NCBI GenBank assembly: GCA_022495995.1
Contig: JAFEMH010000932.1
Location: forward strand, 1 to 64,000
From: Adenophora triphylla var. japonica
Taxonomy: Eukaryota > Streptophyta > Magnoliopsida > Asterales > Campanulaceae
DNA length: 64,000 bases
Reading direction: 5' to 3'
Positions 1 through 9,923 of this stretch are shown piece after piece. The translations under genes were made by a program, and so were the position numbers. The stretch's first letter is position 1. Each line of letters opens with the position of its first letter. A model generated the notes under the pieces. It saw nothing but the letters and a program-made list of their open reading frames with translations, was not told the DNA's origin and searched no databases.

Positions 1-1297
1 CAAATGGCATACGAGACTGCCCATCATATTCAACTTCGTCTCCCGAAAAGAGTGACATGACATAATCATTTATGTTATCGACAATCTCATCGTTGTTGGG
101 AGGCAAGCACAAACTCTAGTCTCTGAGATCCTTCGACATCCTTGATACATTTTGCCAGAATAAGTCGGATATATAGATTCGAAGCTATTTTTTGCAATAG
201 GATCGAAGCCTCTCGAATCAATATATCACTTCCAGAAGGTTAATTGTCACACTTCCTGATCATTATCTCCACCGGCAATCCCATCTCCCGTGACACTCAA
301 GAGCCGTAGCCACCGAGCGAGAATCTCTTATCTCTTCCCGGAATTATGAGAAGTGAATCACCCTACATTAAGTTAAATATATACAAATTACTTAAATTGA
401 AATAAAGAAATATTTAAGTAGATGAATAAAAGGCTATTTAAGAAATTACCCTAATCTCATATTATGCGTCAATCCGAGAACCTCAGCCATCTTTCCATAT
501 TTTTGGATGAGTACAAAGTGCGGCCTGCACAATATCATGCATACTCCCTTTAGGAACAATTGTGTAAATGCATGCAAGTCACCACCTGATTATGAATAAC
601 TTGGAACCACCGAATGTAGTTTATTGGAATATCTCCCCTCGGGTGTACGAATAATATCTTGGAGGCTACTATCGTAGAGCCTCAAAACAAATGTTTATGA
701 GTCATTGGAGCTTCGTCCCATATAATTAGTTTGGTTTTACGTAGAGAGTCTTTGCCTCATCCTGTATCCAACTTTAGTTTATCAGCAAGTTGAGCTACTC
801 GTTTACTGTGTCGGGATGCCGAACCTAGAATGCGCTGTCCTACCCAGCTCTCGAAGGAGCAATGAAGGCCTATGCCACTCGGAAGCGGCAGAAGGAGCGA
901 TATCTCTCTCCCGCTCCTTAGATCAGCAGGAAACACAGTGTTAACTCCATAAGAAGGTTTTCATTGCCGTTACCACCATAACCATAGAGGAAAAACACAC
1001 CCACTTAGTTTCCTCGATCAACGTAGCCGACATAATCTTATCATAAACACTCTTTTGCTCAAATAATCGAGGATGTAATCTGAAGTGCTCAGCTTTCATC
1101 TCATCAATGTCATAAGATGTCTCATCTAGAATGAGCTTATTTATTGCATCACCAATGACATTGTCCACCGGTTTAGGCATGTCTTTAAATTTATGGAGAC
1201 TGCTGCAATTCTCGATTAGTAACTTCTCAATTTTTGCCAAAGCAAGATTCTGGACCTGTTCATTAATTAATTTCAAACCTGAAATTATAAAAAACAA
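1..1297 (-). pseudogene. Helitron Pif1-like helicase domain, frameshifted fragment
   Basis: Translating minus-strand pieces gives the order expected for the Helitron helicase. A HFRLHPRLFEQKSVYDKIM segment comes before the P-loop region. The P-loop GYGGNGKTF is damaged by a frameshift and now reads VMVVTAMKTF. Next come a GRTAHSRF segment near 820, a Walker B IIWDEAPM near 700-735, and a LPPNNDEIVDNINDYV segment near 50-120. Helicases of this family unwind DNA during rolling-circle transposition. Several frame changes and stops rule out a functional product. The rest of the helicase would lie to the left of the window. Confidence 0.8.
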
Positions 1298-1375
1298 AAT
1301 AAATATATTAATATAGATAAATATATAGAATCATATTGTATAACTGTAAAGTAGAAATAAAATCATAATTGATAT

Positions 1376-3990
1376 TTATTGTAGAACAAATATGTAAACA
1401 TGGGACGGAATACCCGGATTATCGTGCATCCTCCGATACTTGTACTCTATATCATCAGATAATAAGTGCCAAGTCTTCTCCCATACCTCTCCCGGATTCG
1501 ACATACTATTAGATAGTAGCAACATAGAAAATAGTCTTCTCAGACTATCGGGCAACCTCCAATGACTCGCTTCTATAATTCCATCAACATATTCCTTGTC
1601 ATCATCTAATAATCCCAGAGCGTAACATGCAGATTTGAAATCGGGATGAACAACGCGATTTACAGTTCTCAAATCCTTGAATTCCATGGGACCTGCTACA
1701 AGATTCAACATTATCCTGAGGTAATACAATTCTCCGCAATTCATTGGAACATGATAAATATTCCCCACTGCAAAACGTTTATCTTTCCTCGGACGCCATT
1801 CACGTTTAGTTTTATCCCATACGAAATGATGAGGAAATTCACAGTATTTATATTTCCGAGCCTCTGAATGAATACTGTTATACTCCATCCACTTCATAAA
1901 TTGAGATTCTTTAACTGTCGCTTTATCCAAAACATCAGGAAGAAAGTCTCCATCCTTGAAGGGGATACTATGGTCACCCTCCAAGTGAAAAGCCAAGCGC
2001 TCAACAGGAGGGGTCCGATAATGTATGTCGAATCCGAAAATCCTCCACATAGCTTCATACGTAGAGACATATCGACAATCAATTTGCCTTTTCACCTCAT
2101 CATTTTCGATTGCAAGGCATATCCTGTCGGTTCCCTTGTTTATATACTTGAAAAAATACTTGATTGCCTTCCTCTGATTGCACTTCTCGACATTTATGTG
2201 AGCTTCGTACTTTAGCAAAAGATATGGATTGAATGGGACAACTGAACGATTGTCGAGAGCAACTCCACTCTTATCAATTATGAAACCCGTGTCTCTTCGC
2301 TTATATACATGATACCCATTCTCGTCTACACGAGTGCGATCATTAAATGATTTAGGGAATTTCTTTGAGCACCTGTTGTGATTCATACACGGAGATTTAG
2401 GATTAGCAGCACCACATGGTCCATGCAACATATATTCAGCAACTGCCTCGTATAATCTAGGGTATTTCTCCTGCAGAATCTCAGCAATAATCCACTTGTC
2501 AATATCTTCAGGATTATGACCCTGATCCTGATGGTTAAGAAAGAGAAGAATATGAGCATGCGGAAGGCCCCTCTTCTGAAACTCCACCGTATAAATAACT
2601 GCATGAATTAATTAACAAAATAAGAGGAACATGCTAATAAAAAAAATATAAATGACAAAACAATAAGAGGAAAACAAATAATATTTAAAGATTAACTTAC
2701 TTGCTTTTGGGGTGCCAAATACTTTGCCTTCCTTGAAATCTGCAATCATCTGATTAAGCTTCATTCTAAATACCGTTTAATACATCGGCCTATCCTCGTG
2801 CTTAATGCCATATTTTTGAGTAATCTCGTAATCTCCGGCCATTTAGGATTACACGTAAATGTTATGAAAAGTGACGGATACCCAGTCCATTTACACATAG
2901 CGAGAGAATCCTGGTAATTTTGAGTCATCCACCGCTGCCCGCCGGTATAAGAGGATGGCAATATAATTCATCTCCCAGATGCTTCGCCGGTATCTCCCCT
3001 TAACGATGCATCCGAAAGATTTTTATAAGTTTCCATCCGAAGAGTAGGCTGATTATAACGTATACATTGAAGCCTCAGTATCCATCATAACATATGCATC
3101 AACCATAAATTGCTGCAATGACCGACCGCTTCTCATAAGCTGTGATCCTTCTCTTATCCTCTCCTGAAGTCGAAAAGATAAAAACTCTTTTATTGACAAA
3201 CTTGATCTCTTTGCCCCGGGAGGTTTATTTCTCGGAATGTCTGTGAAATATCCATCTTTACCGTATACAAATAACAGAGGATAATGTAGAGGAAGGTAAG
3301 ATTTATCAAATTCATGAATATGTTCAGATCCCCATTCTGCTTTTCAATAACAATGTCCCTGACATCACCCGAATCATCAATATGACCTTCAATTATAGCA
3401 GCGACCTCTGAGGCTGTCGGCATATTAAACGGTTTTCCATCTCTATCCCGCTTTCCTATAAGCCTCAATTTAATATCTTTCTTCATTCCAATATGTGCTC
3501 TGGCCATTCTGTACGTCTGTGCATAAGGGTTATGCACATCTATCATATTTTTCAAATCAGCAACAAATGACTCATCGAATGGAGAAAGCTTATCTTTATC
3601 TTTCCTGCTTGTGTGAAAGAATCAGACATATAAATAGAAGATAGTCATACAATATATGTAATATACATTATAATTCTCGAATAATTAAATAAAAACGTAC
3701 CTGAAATCATTAATTCTATTTTTAACTTTATTATCCGTGTCATAGATATAAAGCTGAGAAAAACGGGGGGGGGGGATGGCCGTCATTAGGCAATAAAGAA
3801 CCTATCATATGAAAGCATTAATTTTAAGAGATCACTCAATAACTTAGGTGGCTGCACTAATGGGTCAATCTGAACTTTTCCATTCATGCAGCATAATGAA
3901 AATTTAGGTTGTGTTGATGCTTGCGTACTTTTTAACCTTTCATCATACCAGAACATCGCACCACATTTCGCACATTCGTACTCCGATTCG
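1376..3990 (-). pseudogene. Helitron replicase (HUH/Y2 Rep) region with remnant introns
   Basis: The longest open piece (1376-2587) begins EFQKRGLPHAH, where H10 and H12 are the HUH metal-binding motif. It carries KYFFKY with Y144 and Y148, the paired catalytic tyrosines. Upstream pieces give GYPSLFITFTCNPKWPEI (2761-2961), a HNPYAQTYRMARAHI segment (3190-3555) and an ECAKCGAMFWYDERLK segment (about 3830-3990). Apparent introns with GTAAGT..CAG borders remain, for example 2599-2700, which joins a GKVFGTPKA segment to VIYTVEFQKRG. The protein family nicks and rejoins DNA in rolling-circle transposition. A poly-G run near 3766-3774, frameshifts and stops make this copy defective, although the Rep core itself is open for 403 codons. 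Confidence 0.85.
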
Positions 3991-4499
3991 CCTATATCCC
4001 CATAAACTACAATATATTGATAAATATTTAAATTATGTTAGTAATTCATTGGCTATACAGAGAAAATAATAATATAATATATACTTGAGAAAAAATAAAA
4101 TAATAAACACCTGTATTATATTGTTCGTCCGAATCTTTTAGCTTTCTACCGACGCGCGCTTTCTTGGATTTTTCCTTCTGATTTATTAACGACTCACTTG
4201 TTGTCGCATGCGAGAATTATTTATTAACGCGGATTCTGTATACAAATGGAATATATGACTTAGTATTAATGAAATATTTATCATAAACTATTGAATAATA
4301 ATTTGTAATAATAAATAGTTTTATTTAAAAATATCGAATGTTGAACAATTAAAAAAAATCATTACCTAAATTCACAGTAGGAGATAATAATGTTGTATTA
4401 TTTGCTCTTTACATTATATGTTCCTACAATGTCAAAAGAATATTGAGAACGATTAATATATTTATTTTAGCTCTTTAAAATATATAGTTGACTAATAAA

Positions 4500-4682
4500 T
4501 CAAACATATAACTTACCAGATATAGGACTGTTTTTCATTAATTCAACTTCAATTGCAGAACTGAATCCATCAACATCCAAATTTATCTTTGAAGATTCCA
4601 AAATAGAAGCAGCTATCTTTCTTGGTCTCCCGATTTTACTTTTCCCACCGTCTTTTAACAAATTTGTCGTAATAGAATCCAA
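4500..4682 (-). pseudogene. N-terminal AT-hook-like fragment of the Helitron protein
   Basis: A short minus-strand reading frame contains KSKIGRPRKIAAS, and a second GRPRK-like segment follows in the adjacent frame (SFLGRPRK.. near 4690-4720). GRPRK is an AT-hook core. It sits at the expected N-terminal side of the Helitron Rep/helicase, so I assign it to that element. It could be an unrelated short ORF. Confidence 0.4.
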
Positions 4683-4764
4683 AGAAGAAGAAATAGTTTT
4701 TCTCGGTCGTCCAATTTTTTATGGCTAAAGGAGCGTGCCGTGGAAAGTGTTATATGTTTCGAAA

Positions 4765-5110
4765 ATTACTAATTATTTTAAATTTTCGAAAATTACTAAT
4801 TATTTTAAATTTTGAATTTCTATTGTAATTGAAAATTACTAATTATTCTGGCATCTCTTTTAAATTTCGAAAATTACTAATTATTTTAAATTTTCAAAAA
4901 TTACTAATTATTTTAAATTTTGAATTTCTATTGATTTCTAGAAACTGTATACGAAATTTATGGTTAAATTGAAATTCATTCTGACATGTCTTTTGAATTT
5001 CGAAAATTACTAATTATTTTAAATTGAAATTTATGGTTAAATTGAAATTTAGTCTGGTATCTATTTTTAATTTCAAAAATTACTAATTATTTTAAATTTT
5101 GAAAATTACT
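4765..5110. repeat. AT-rich tandem repeat, unit like GAAAATTACTAATTATTTTAAATTT
   Basis: The phrase AAAATTACTAATTATT recurs about seven times at irregular spacing, separated by TTGAATTTCTATTG or TGGTTAAATTGAAATT pieces. No coding potential is visible. Confidence 0.85.
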
Positions 5111-5339
5111 AATAATTATATCTCCACAATTATCACCTAAAGAATTTGAATTATTCAAAAATTGTGCTTAAATTTAGGTAACCATTAGTTTTCAAAATTC
5201 AAAACTGATTAAATCAATCAACTTCTAATTAAGAGGGATTTTTTATTTTAAATTTCAAATTAACTTTAACTAATAATATTACAATAATGCCCTTAATCAA
5301 GTCTTACTTGAAATAAAAATGAGTTGGAAATTGAAGAGA

Positions 5340-5740
5340 TAACAAATCGAAATAAGTCGTATTGAAAATATAAACTCAAACCGAAATAAGTGCATTATCA
5401 GAAATAAGTGCATAATTATATTAGATTTTGAATATATTGAAAGTTTATTGAAAATATAAACTCAAACCGAAATAAGTGCATTATCAGAAATAAGTGCATA
5501 ATTATATTATCCGAAATAAGTGCATTATCCGAAATAAGTCATATTGAAGAGATAACAATTTTATTTTAAAGCCTATATTTTTCAGTTTATCATAAATTTC
5601 AATTGCATTATCCGAATTTTAAAGTTAGATATATCTTATCAAAATTTTAAATTGCATTATCCGAATTTTGGGCACCAAACAATTTATGATTATATTTCAG
5701 TTTATCATAAATTTCAATTGCATTATCCGAATTTTAGAGG
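5340..5740. repeat. AT-rich repeats around GAAATAAGTGCATTATC and CATTATCCGAATTTT
   Basis: GAAATAAGTGCATTATC recurs four times between about 5370 and 5540. A longer unit (TTTCAGTTTATCATAAATTTC followed by AATTGCATTATCCGAATTTT) occurs at about 5580-5620 and again at 5697-5738. The short frames here follow the repeats and are not convincing genes. Confidence 0.75.
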
Positions 5741-6169
5741 GAATAAAAATGATTATACTTCATTCGCTCTAAAATTAAAATTAATGTTTGTAATGTTAGT
5801 GCCTTCGTCTCAAAATATAATATTAATTTTTGATGCAAATGAAGAGTATAATTTTTTTAAATATTCATTGAGACGAAAGAAGTAATGCTCATTTTTTTTG
5901 GGATAAAAAATGTAGTATTAATTTTTGATTATTCATTTTGAGTCGAAAGTAATATTTATTTTTGAAACGAAAAATATAATTTTTTTATAGAAGTACATTT
6001 TTTAAAATATTTATTTGAGATAGAAAAATTAATATTTCTATTTAATTTTCTTTATTAATATATAATTTTTATATTTTTATTTTGTAATTTAAAGTGGGAC
6101 GGGACGAAGTACAAACTTTATTTATTGTTTTGGTTGGAGTGTTGGACGTACGGACTTTGGCTTGGTTCT
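5741..6169. other. AT-rich sequence, no gene seen
   Basis: Low-complexity AT-rich DNA with weak GACGAAAG/AAGTAAT phrases that recall decayed MITE ends. Nothing coding or structured could be supported. Confidence 0.5.
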
Positions 6170-6333
6170 ATTGAAATCGCTACTTCGTGTAGCGATTTCA
6201 ATTTAGTTTTTTTTTTAAATATCATAAATATCATAAATATTAAAATAAATTTTAACAAATTTAAAATCGCTACACCATGTAGCGATTTTAAAAGGAAAAT
6301 TTTAAAATCGCTACAGGGTGTAGCGAGTTTAAA
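6170..6333. repeat. Three successive hairpins with ATCGCTAC/GTAGCGAT arms
   Basis: Three inverted repeats lie at 6170-6202, 6260-6292 and 6301-6333. Each has ~14-bp arms ending ATCGCTAC and GTAGCGAT around a 5-bp loop (TTCGT, ACCAT, AGGGT). The arms of the first two are perfect; the third has one mismatch. The loops differ while the arms are kept. Confidence 0.9.
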
Positions 6334-6492
6334 AAAAGTGAGACATTTTGGGCAAAACTTTGAACAGTAAGTCACTTTGATAAATAAAAAATTGGTAAAT
6401 AAAAAGTAAAAAGGTATTATTTGAGAAAAATTCTATATATGCTGCCATACATACTTCCAATGAATATGCTGTAACATGAAGAAGAAAAAGTA

Positions 6493-6589
6493 CACCCTTT
6501 GTCCCTAAATGAATGTTAAAAAAAATTTCAAATTTGCCCTCAATTTTAATTTGAAACTCTTTTTGACATTCAGTTAGGGACGGAGGGAG
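6493..6589. mobile_element. Short Stowaway-type MITE
   Basis: A 97-bp palindromic element with ends CACCCTTTGTCCCTAAATG and (reverse complement) CTCCCTCCGTCCCTAACTG, flanked by TA on both sides. The CTCCCTCCGTCC terminus and TA duplication are typical of Stowaway (Tc1/mariner) MITEs in plants. Confidence 0.8.
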
Positions 6590-7269
6590 TAAGAATTAAA
6601 TTCGTCTTGCTTTCTCTAGAATACATTTTTTTACAACCATAAACTATCCAAACGATAAAGTGGGACCTATGATAAATATACATACCACTCAAGAAAGTAT
6701 ATAAACATGTAACTCGAGATATCAGGATCTCTGTTTTAAGACCCTCAAATCCCTATAATGGTAGAAGGTGTGGTTCTGCAACAGCCACAGATGAGTTTAG
6801 CTCATGCATCATAACATCTTGTCGCAAACTCCTCAAAGTTGTGATCACCAAAACACTTAGATGGCTGCTCATATACACAAAAATGATGGTTAAACTTCAG
6901 AAGAATGTCTAAAATGATTGAGTATTAATACTAAGTAATCTAGTCTTATTACTTACCAGCCCATGCATTTATTTTCTATGCTATCAAATATCTCCCATTG
7001 TTCGAATACAAAATTATGAATAAACCAGACAAAAAATGGATTAGTAGTACAACCGATATATTGAGATTGAATGACGAATACATTTTTGTAGGATGTTACC
7101 TTATTGAATTTCTTGATGATACTAAAATGGTGTGGTGCACTACTACTTCAACAGAACTGAATCATGTCCAAGACCGAATCTGAACGTCATCTTCTTCAAG
7201 CAACTCTAAACATGACTGCAAATTTTATCAAAATGGGGTGGTGCACAATTATCGTAATTAGTTCAGATT
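6590..7269. other. Non-coding stretch, no gene recognised
   Basis: Mixed-composition DNA with a 61-codon plus-strand frame (6998-7183) that I do not recognise. No repeat boundaries or splice-supported exons could be established. Confidence 0.4.
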
Positions 7270-7464
7270 TCACAATATGCAACGACATGAGGAGTTCCAT
7301 GTCTCTTTGCATACGTATTCGCAAAGCGGTGTAGTCTTCAATATGTCAACACATTTCATCCCAGGAATTTTTTTCTCTTGAAAACATATCGTCTGGATAA
7401 CTCCATTTTCATAAAATGAAGACGACGCAGCCATTGCATGGCAAGCTACAACTGCAAGAAGCAT
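7270..7464 (-). CDS. Small secreted cysteine-rich peptide, defensin-like (tentative)
   Basis: The 64-aa frame starts MLLAVVACHAMAASS, a plausible signal-peptide core ending in an AMA-like cleavage site. Six further cysteines follow with spacing C-x10-C-x9-C-x3-C-x7-C-x1-C. The C-x3-C plus C-x-C pair is the signature of cysteine-stabilised alpha-beta folds, as in plant LCR/defensin-like peptides. These are secreted and act in defence or in reproductive signalling. An out-of-frame ATG (MSLTKF..) lies just upstream, so the original start may have been lost to a one-base change, which would make this a pseudogene. The gene stands alone between repeats. No homologue is recalled, so identity rests only on the cysteine pattern. 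Confidence 0.4.
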   Translation of the reverse strand: MLLAVVACHAMAASSSFYENGVIQTICFQEKKIPGMKCVDILKTTPLCEYVCKETWNSSCRCIL

Positions 7465-8030
7465 GACGAGAACTTGGTAAGACTCATCTCTGTTTTTTCT
7501 AGGATGTTGCTACTTGGGCTAAGAAAAAAAAAATAGATCATAGACTTATAATAAAGCTAGATCACAACAATAATGATCTTATCAGAAATTTAAAATTTGA
7601 ACTTTTAAACATTGAAGAAAATCTTAGTAAGTTAAACAATGTGTATCAGATTTATCTTTACAAATATTTTAATATTTGAACAAATCAACCTAACCTAATC
7701 TTATCTCTATTTTAACTGTTTTTGCTTTTAGATAATGTTTATATTTTTTTAACTAAAATCTGAAATAAAAATGAGTTGGAAATTGAATTGCTGACGTGGC
7801 CTTTGACGTGGCCTTTTCTGGAGGCTCTAAATAGTTTTGTTGTTTATATTATATATGATATGATGATAGTTGTCCACCTCAGCCAATCCAATGAACAGTA
7901 CAATGAATAGTGCCAAAACTTTTTTTCCCATTTTGTCATCACTAAGTTGCCCCTTTCCCATTTTACCCTTTAAATTTTTATTTTTTTTTAAAGTAAAATA
8001 AAATAAAATTGTTTCCTCGAACACGGACTT
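7465..8030. other. AT-rich intergenic DNA upstream of the FRS relic
   Basis: No gene is supported. Two close copies of a GACGTGGCCTTT phrase lie near 7792-7816, and AT-rich runs follow. Confidence 0.4.
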
Positions 8031-8032
8031 TT

Positions 8033-8050
8033 ACTAGTATAAATATAAAT
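8033..8050 (+). promoter_or_regulatory. Candidate TATA region of the FRS relic
   Basis: AGTATAAATATAAATTAG lies about 370 bp upstream of the ATG at 8418. A CT-rich stretch and a possible 5'-UTR intron (GTTAGTATG.. near 8301 to GAAGTTAG near 8408) follow. Only the composition and spacing support this. Confidence 0.35.
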
Positions 8051-8417
8051 TAGAGAAAGAAATTGCTTTCAATCATCAGCATCAAAAATCATTCCACATC
8101 GAACGGTTCTTTAACCTCACCTCTCTCTCAAGCAGCTTATCGTTGCCCTAAACCCCTTTTTCTTCCCAATTGAGCTCCTACTCTGTTTCTACCCAAACAA
8201 AAACCCTAATAAATTTTCAATCTTTCACTCCATATAGCAAAAACCCTAATCAAGAATTGAACTCTTTGTTTGAATCTGCTTCTCCAGCTCCTGAAATCCG
8301 GTTAGTATGTTCAATTTCTTGCTATTAAACATACATGTATATAATGATGTATAGAGTTCAATTGGGATTTTTTGTGGAGTTTTGATTTTAAGGTTATGTG
8401 AAGTTAGGTTTTGAAAA

Positions 8418-9667
8418 ATGGAGTTTGAACAACTTGGATTGGGAAATGATGTGATTGAATTTGATATGATGGGTCTTGGGGATGACACAGTTGACCTTGG
8501 TCAAACTGTTGAGGAGGATGAAGAGAAACTGTTATTAGACACATCTTATGGTGGGTATGGTGGTGCCGCAGCCGCCCCTGGTGGTGGAAAAATTTATGTA
8601 CGTGAAGGGGACAAGAATCTGGAGCCTTATGACGGGATGGAATTTGAGTCGGAGGAGGCGGCAAAGGCGTTTTATAACTTGTATGCTGCTCGGCGTGTAG
8701 GGTTTAGTACGCGTGTTAGTATGTCTAGGAGGTCAAGGCGGGACGGGGCTATATTCAGAGATCTTTTGTTTGTGCTAAGGAAGGATTTCGTGTTGAGAAA
8801 GAATGGCCGGAAAGGGATAACATTAGGGTTAAGCGGGCACGATCTGAAACAAGGGTTGGCTGTAAAGCAATGTTGGTGGTCAAAATTCAAGATTCCGGAA
8901 AATGGGTTGTTTCTGGATTTGTAAAAGAACATAACCATGACCTTGTTCCTTCTGATAAAGTACATTGCCTTAGATCTCATAGACATGTTTCTGGGGCAGC
9001 AAAGTCTTTGATCGATACGCTGCAGGGGGCTGGAATGGGGCCAGCAGAATTATGTCGGCATTGATTAAAGAATACGGTGGGATTAGTAATGTAGGGTTTA
9101 CGGATCGTGATTGTAGGAATTATATGAGAAGTAGTAGGCAGAGAACTCTTGGGGGTGATACTCTTAGATTATTTGAAACGGAAAAATTCTGAAAATTCAT
9201 CGTTTTATTATGCTGTACAGGGCGATGAGGATCAGTCATCATGGTCAACCCGTGTTGTTTGGTTGTGCCCTAGTTTTAAATGAGTCTGAGGCATCTTTTG
9301 TTTGGCTGTTTAAAACATGGCTTACTGCAATGTCAGGCAAGCCTCCGGAGTCGTTCACCACTGATCATGATCGGGTGATTCGATTGGCCGCGTTGAACGA
9401 GTTTTTCCGAACACACGTCACTGGTTCTGTAAGTGGCATATATATTTATGTATATATAGATGATTTTGCTGAGGAGATAGTTTAAACCCTTTTGAGTAGG
9501 GTGATGAAGAGAGAAAGATTCAGAAATTGTCGACTCAGGTGGAACGGGCGCAGAGGAAATGCGAAGTGTATAGGTCAAGTTTACTGTCTCTGTTGAGAGA
9601 TATTGAACAGCAGAAACAACTGCTTACTGTTAAGGTTCAGATCATCAAATTTGGAACTAAGGAATAA
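8418..9667 (+). pseudogene. FAR1-RELATED SEQUENCE (FRS/FHY3-FAR1 family) pseudogene
   Basis: The frame opens with MEFEQLGLGNDVIEFDMMGL and enters a FAR1 DNA-binding domain (EPYDGMEFESEEAAKAFYNL, ARRVGFSTRVSMSRRSRRDG). One base is missing near 8752; the reading then continues in the next frame as RSFVCAKEGFRVEKE..GCKAMLVVKIQDSGKW. A second base is missing near 9040, before IMSALIKEYGGISNVGF. About 45 codons are lost after [11 protein letters not shown] near 9230, where the text jumps to [12 protein letters not shown] of the MULE-transposase-like domain. After FCKWHIY near 9440 the rest of that domain and the SWIM zinc finger are missing. A coiled-coil C-terminus (KLSTQVERAQRKCEVYRSSL..) ends at a TAA. 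Family members are transposase-derived transcription factors, best known from phytochrome A signalling. This copy cannot make one. Confidence 0.85.
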
Positions 9668-9676
9668 TTCTGGAAA

Positions 9677-9677
<1 letters not shown>

Positions 9678-9748
<71 letters not shown>
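9678..9748. repeat. (CT)n/(CA)n compound microsatellite
   Basis: A run of CTCTCT interrupted by one TTT is followed directly by CACACA. It lies between the convergent 3' ends of the FRS relic and DGAT2-A. Confidence 0.95.
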
Positions 9749-9750
<2 letters not shown>

Positions 9751-9923
9751 TTCAAACTTGATGAGTATTTCTCAGTTCTTTAGTCGAAGAACAAACGAAA
9801 AATTCAATCAATCTTAATCTAATGAGAAGGAAGTGACAATGTTTTTGGAAAGATGTTTTTGAGGGGCTTCTTTGTATCTGTACATAAAAAGGGGCATAAT
9901 TAATGTGTGTCTTCCGCAAATCG

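Larger units (their letters stand above)
1..4735 (-). mobile_element. Degenerate Helitron (autonomous-type Rep/helicase body)
   Basis: The block reads on the minus strand from about 4.7 kb to the left edge. It holds, in order, an N-terminal GRPRK AT-hook-like segment, a C-x2-C/GAMFWYDER segment, the Helitron-like N domain, the HUH replicase core, and Pif1-type helicase motifs. It runs off the window on the left, so the 3' hairpin/CTRR end is not visible, and I could not fix the 5' TC end on the right. The many frameshifts and stops make it a dead copy. Confidence 0.85.

Noticed and set aside
6998..7183. 61-codon frame MFEYKIMNKPDKKW..
   Set aside because: No recognised motif, no splice or promoter support, ordinary AT-rich composition.
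7827..8024. Minus-strand 65-codon frame upstream of the FRS relic
   Set aside because: Lysine-rich low-complexity translation of T-rich promoter DNA.
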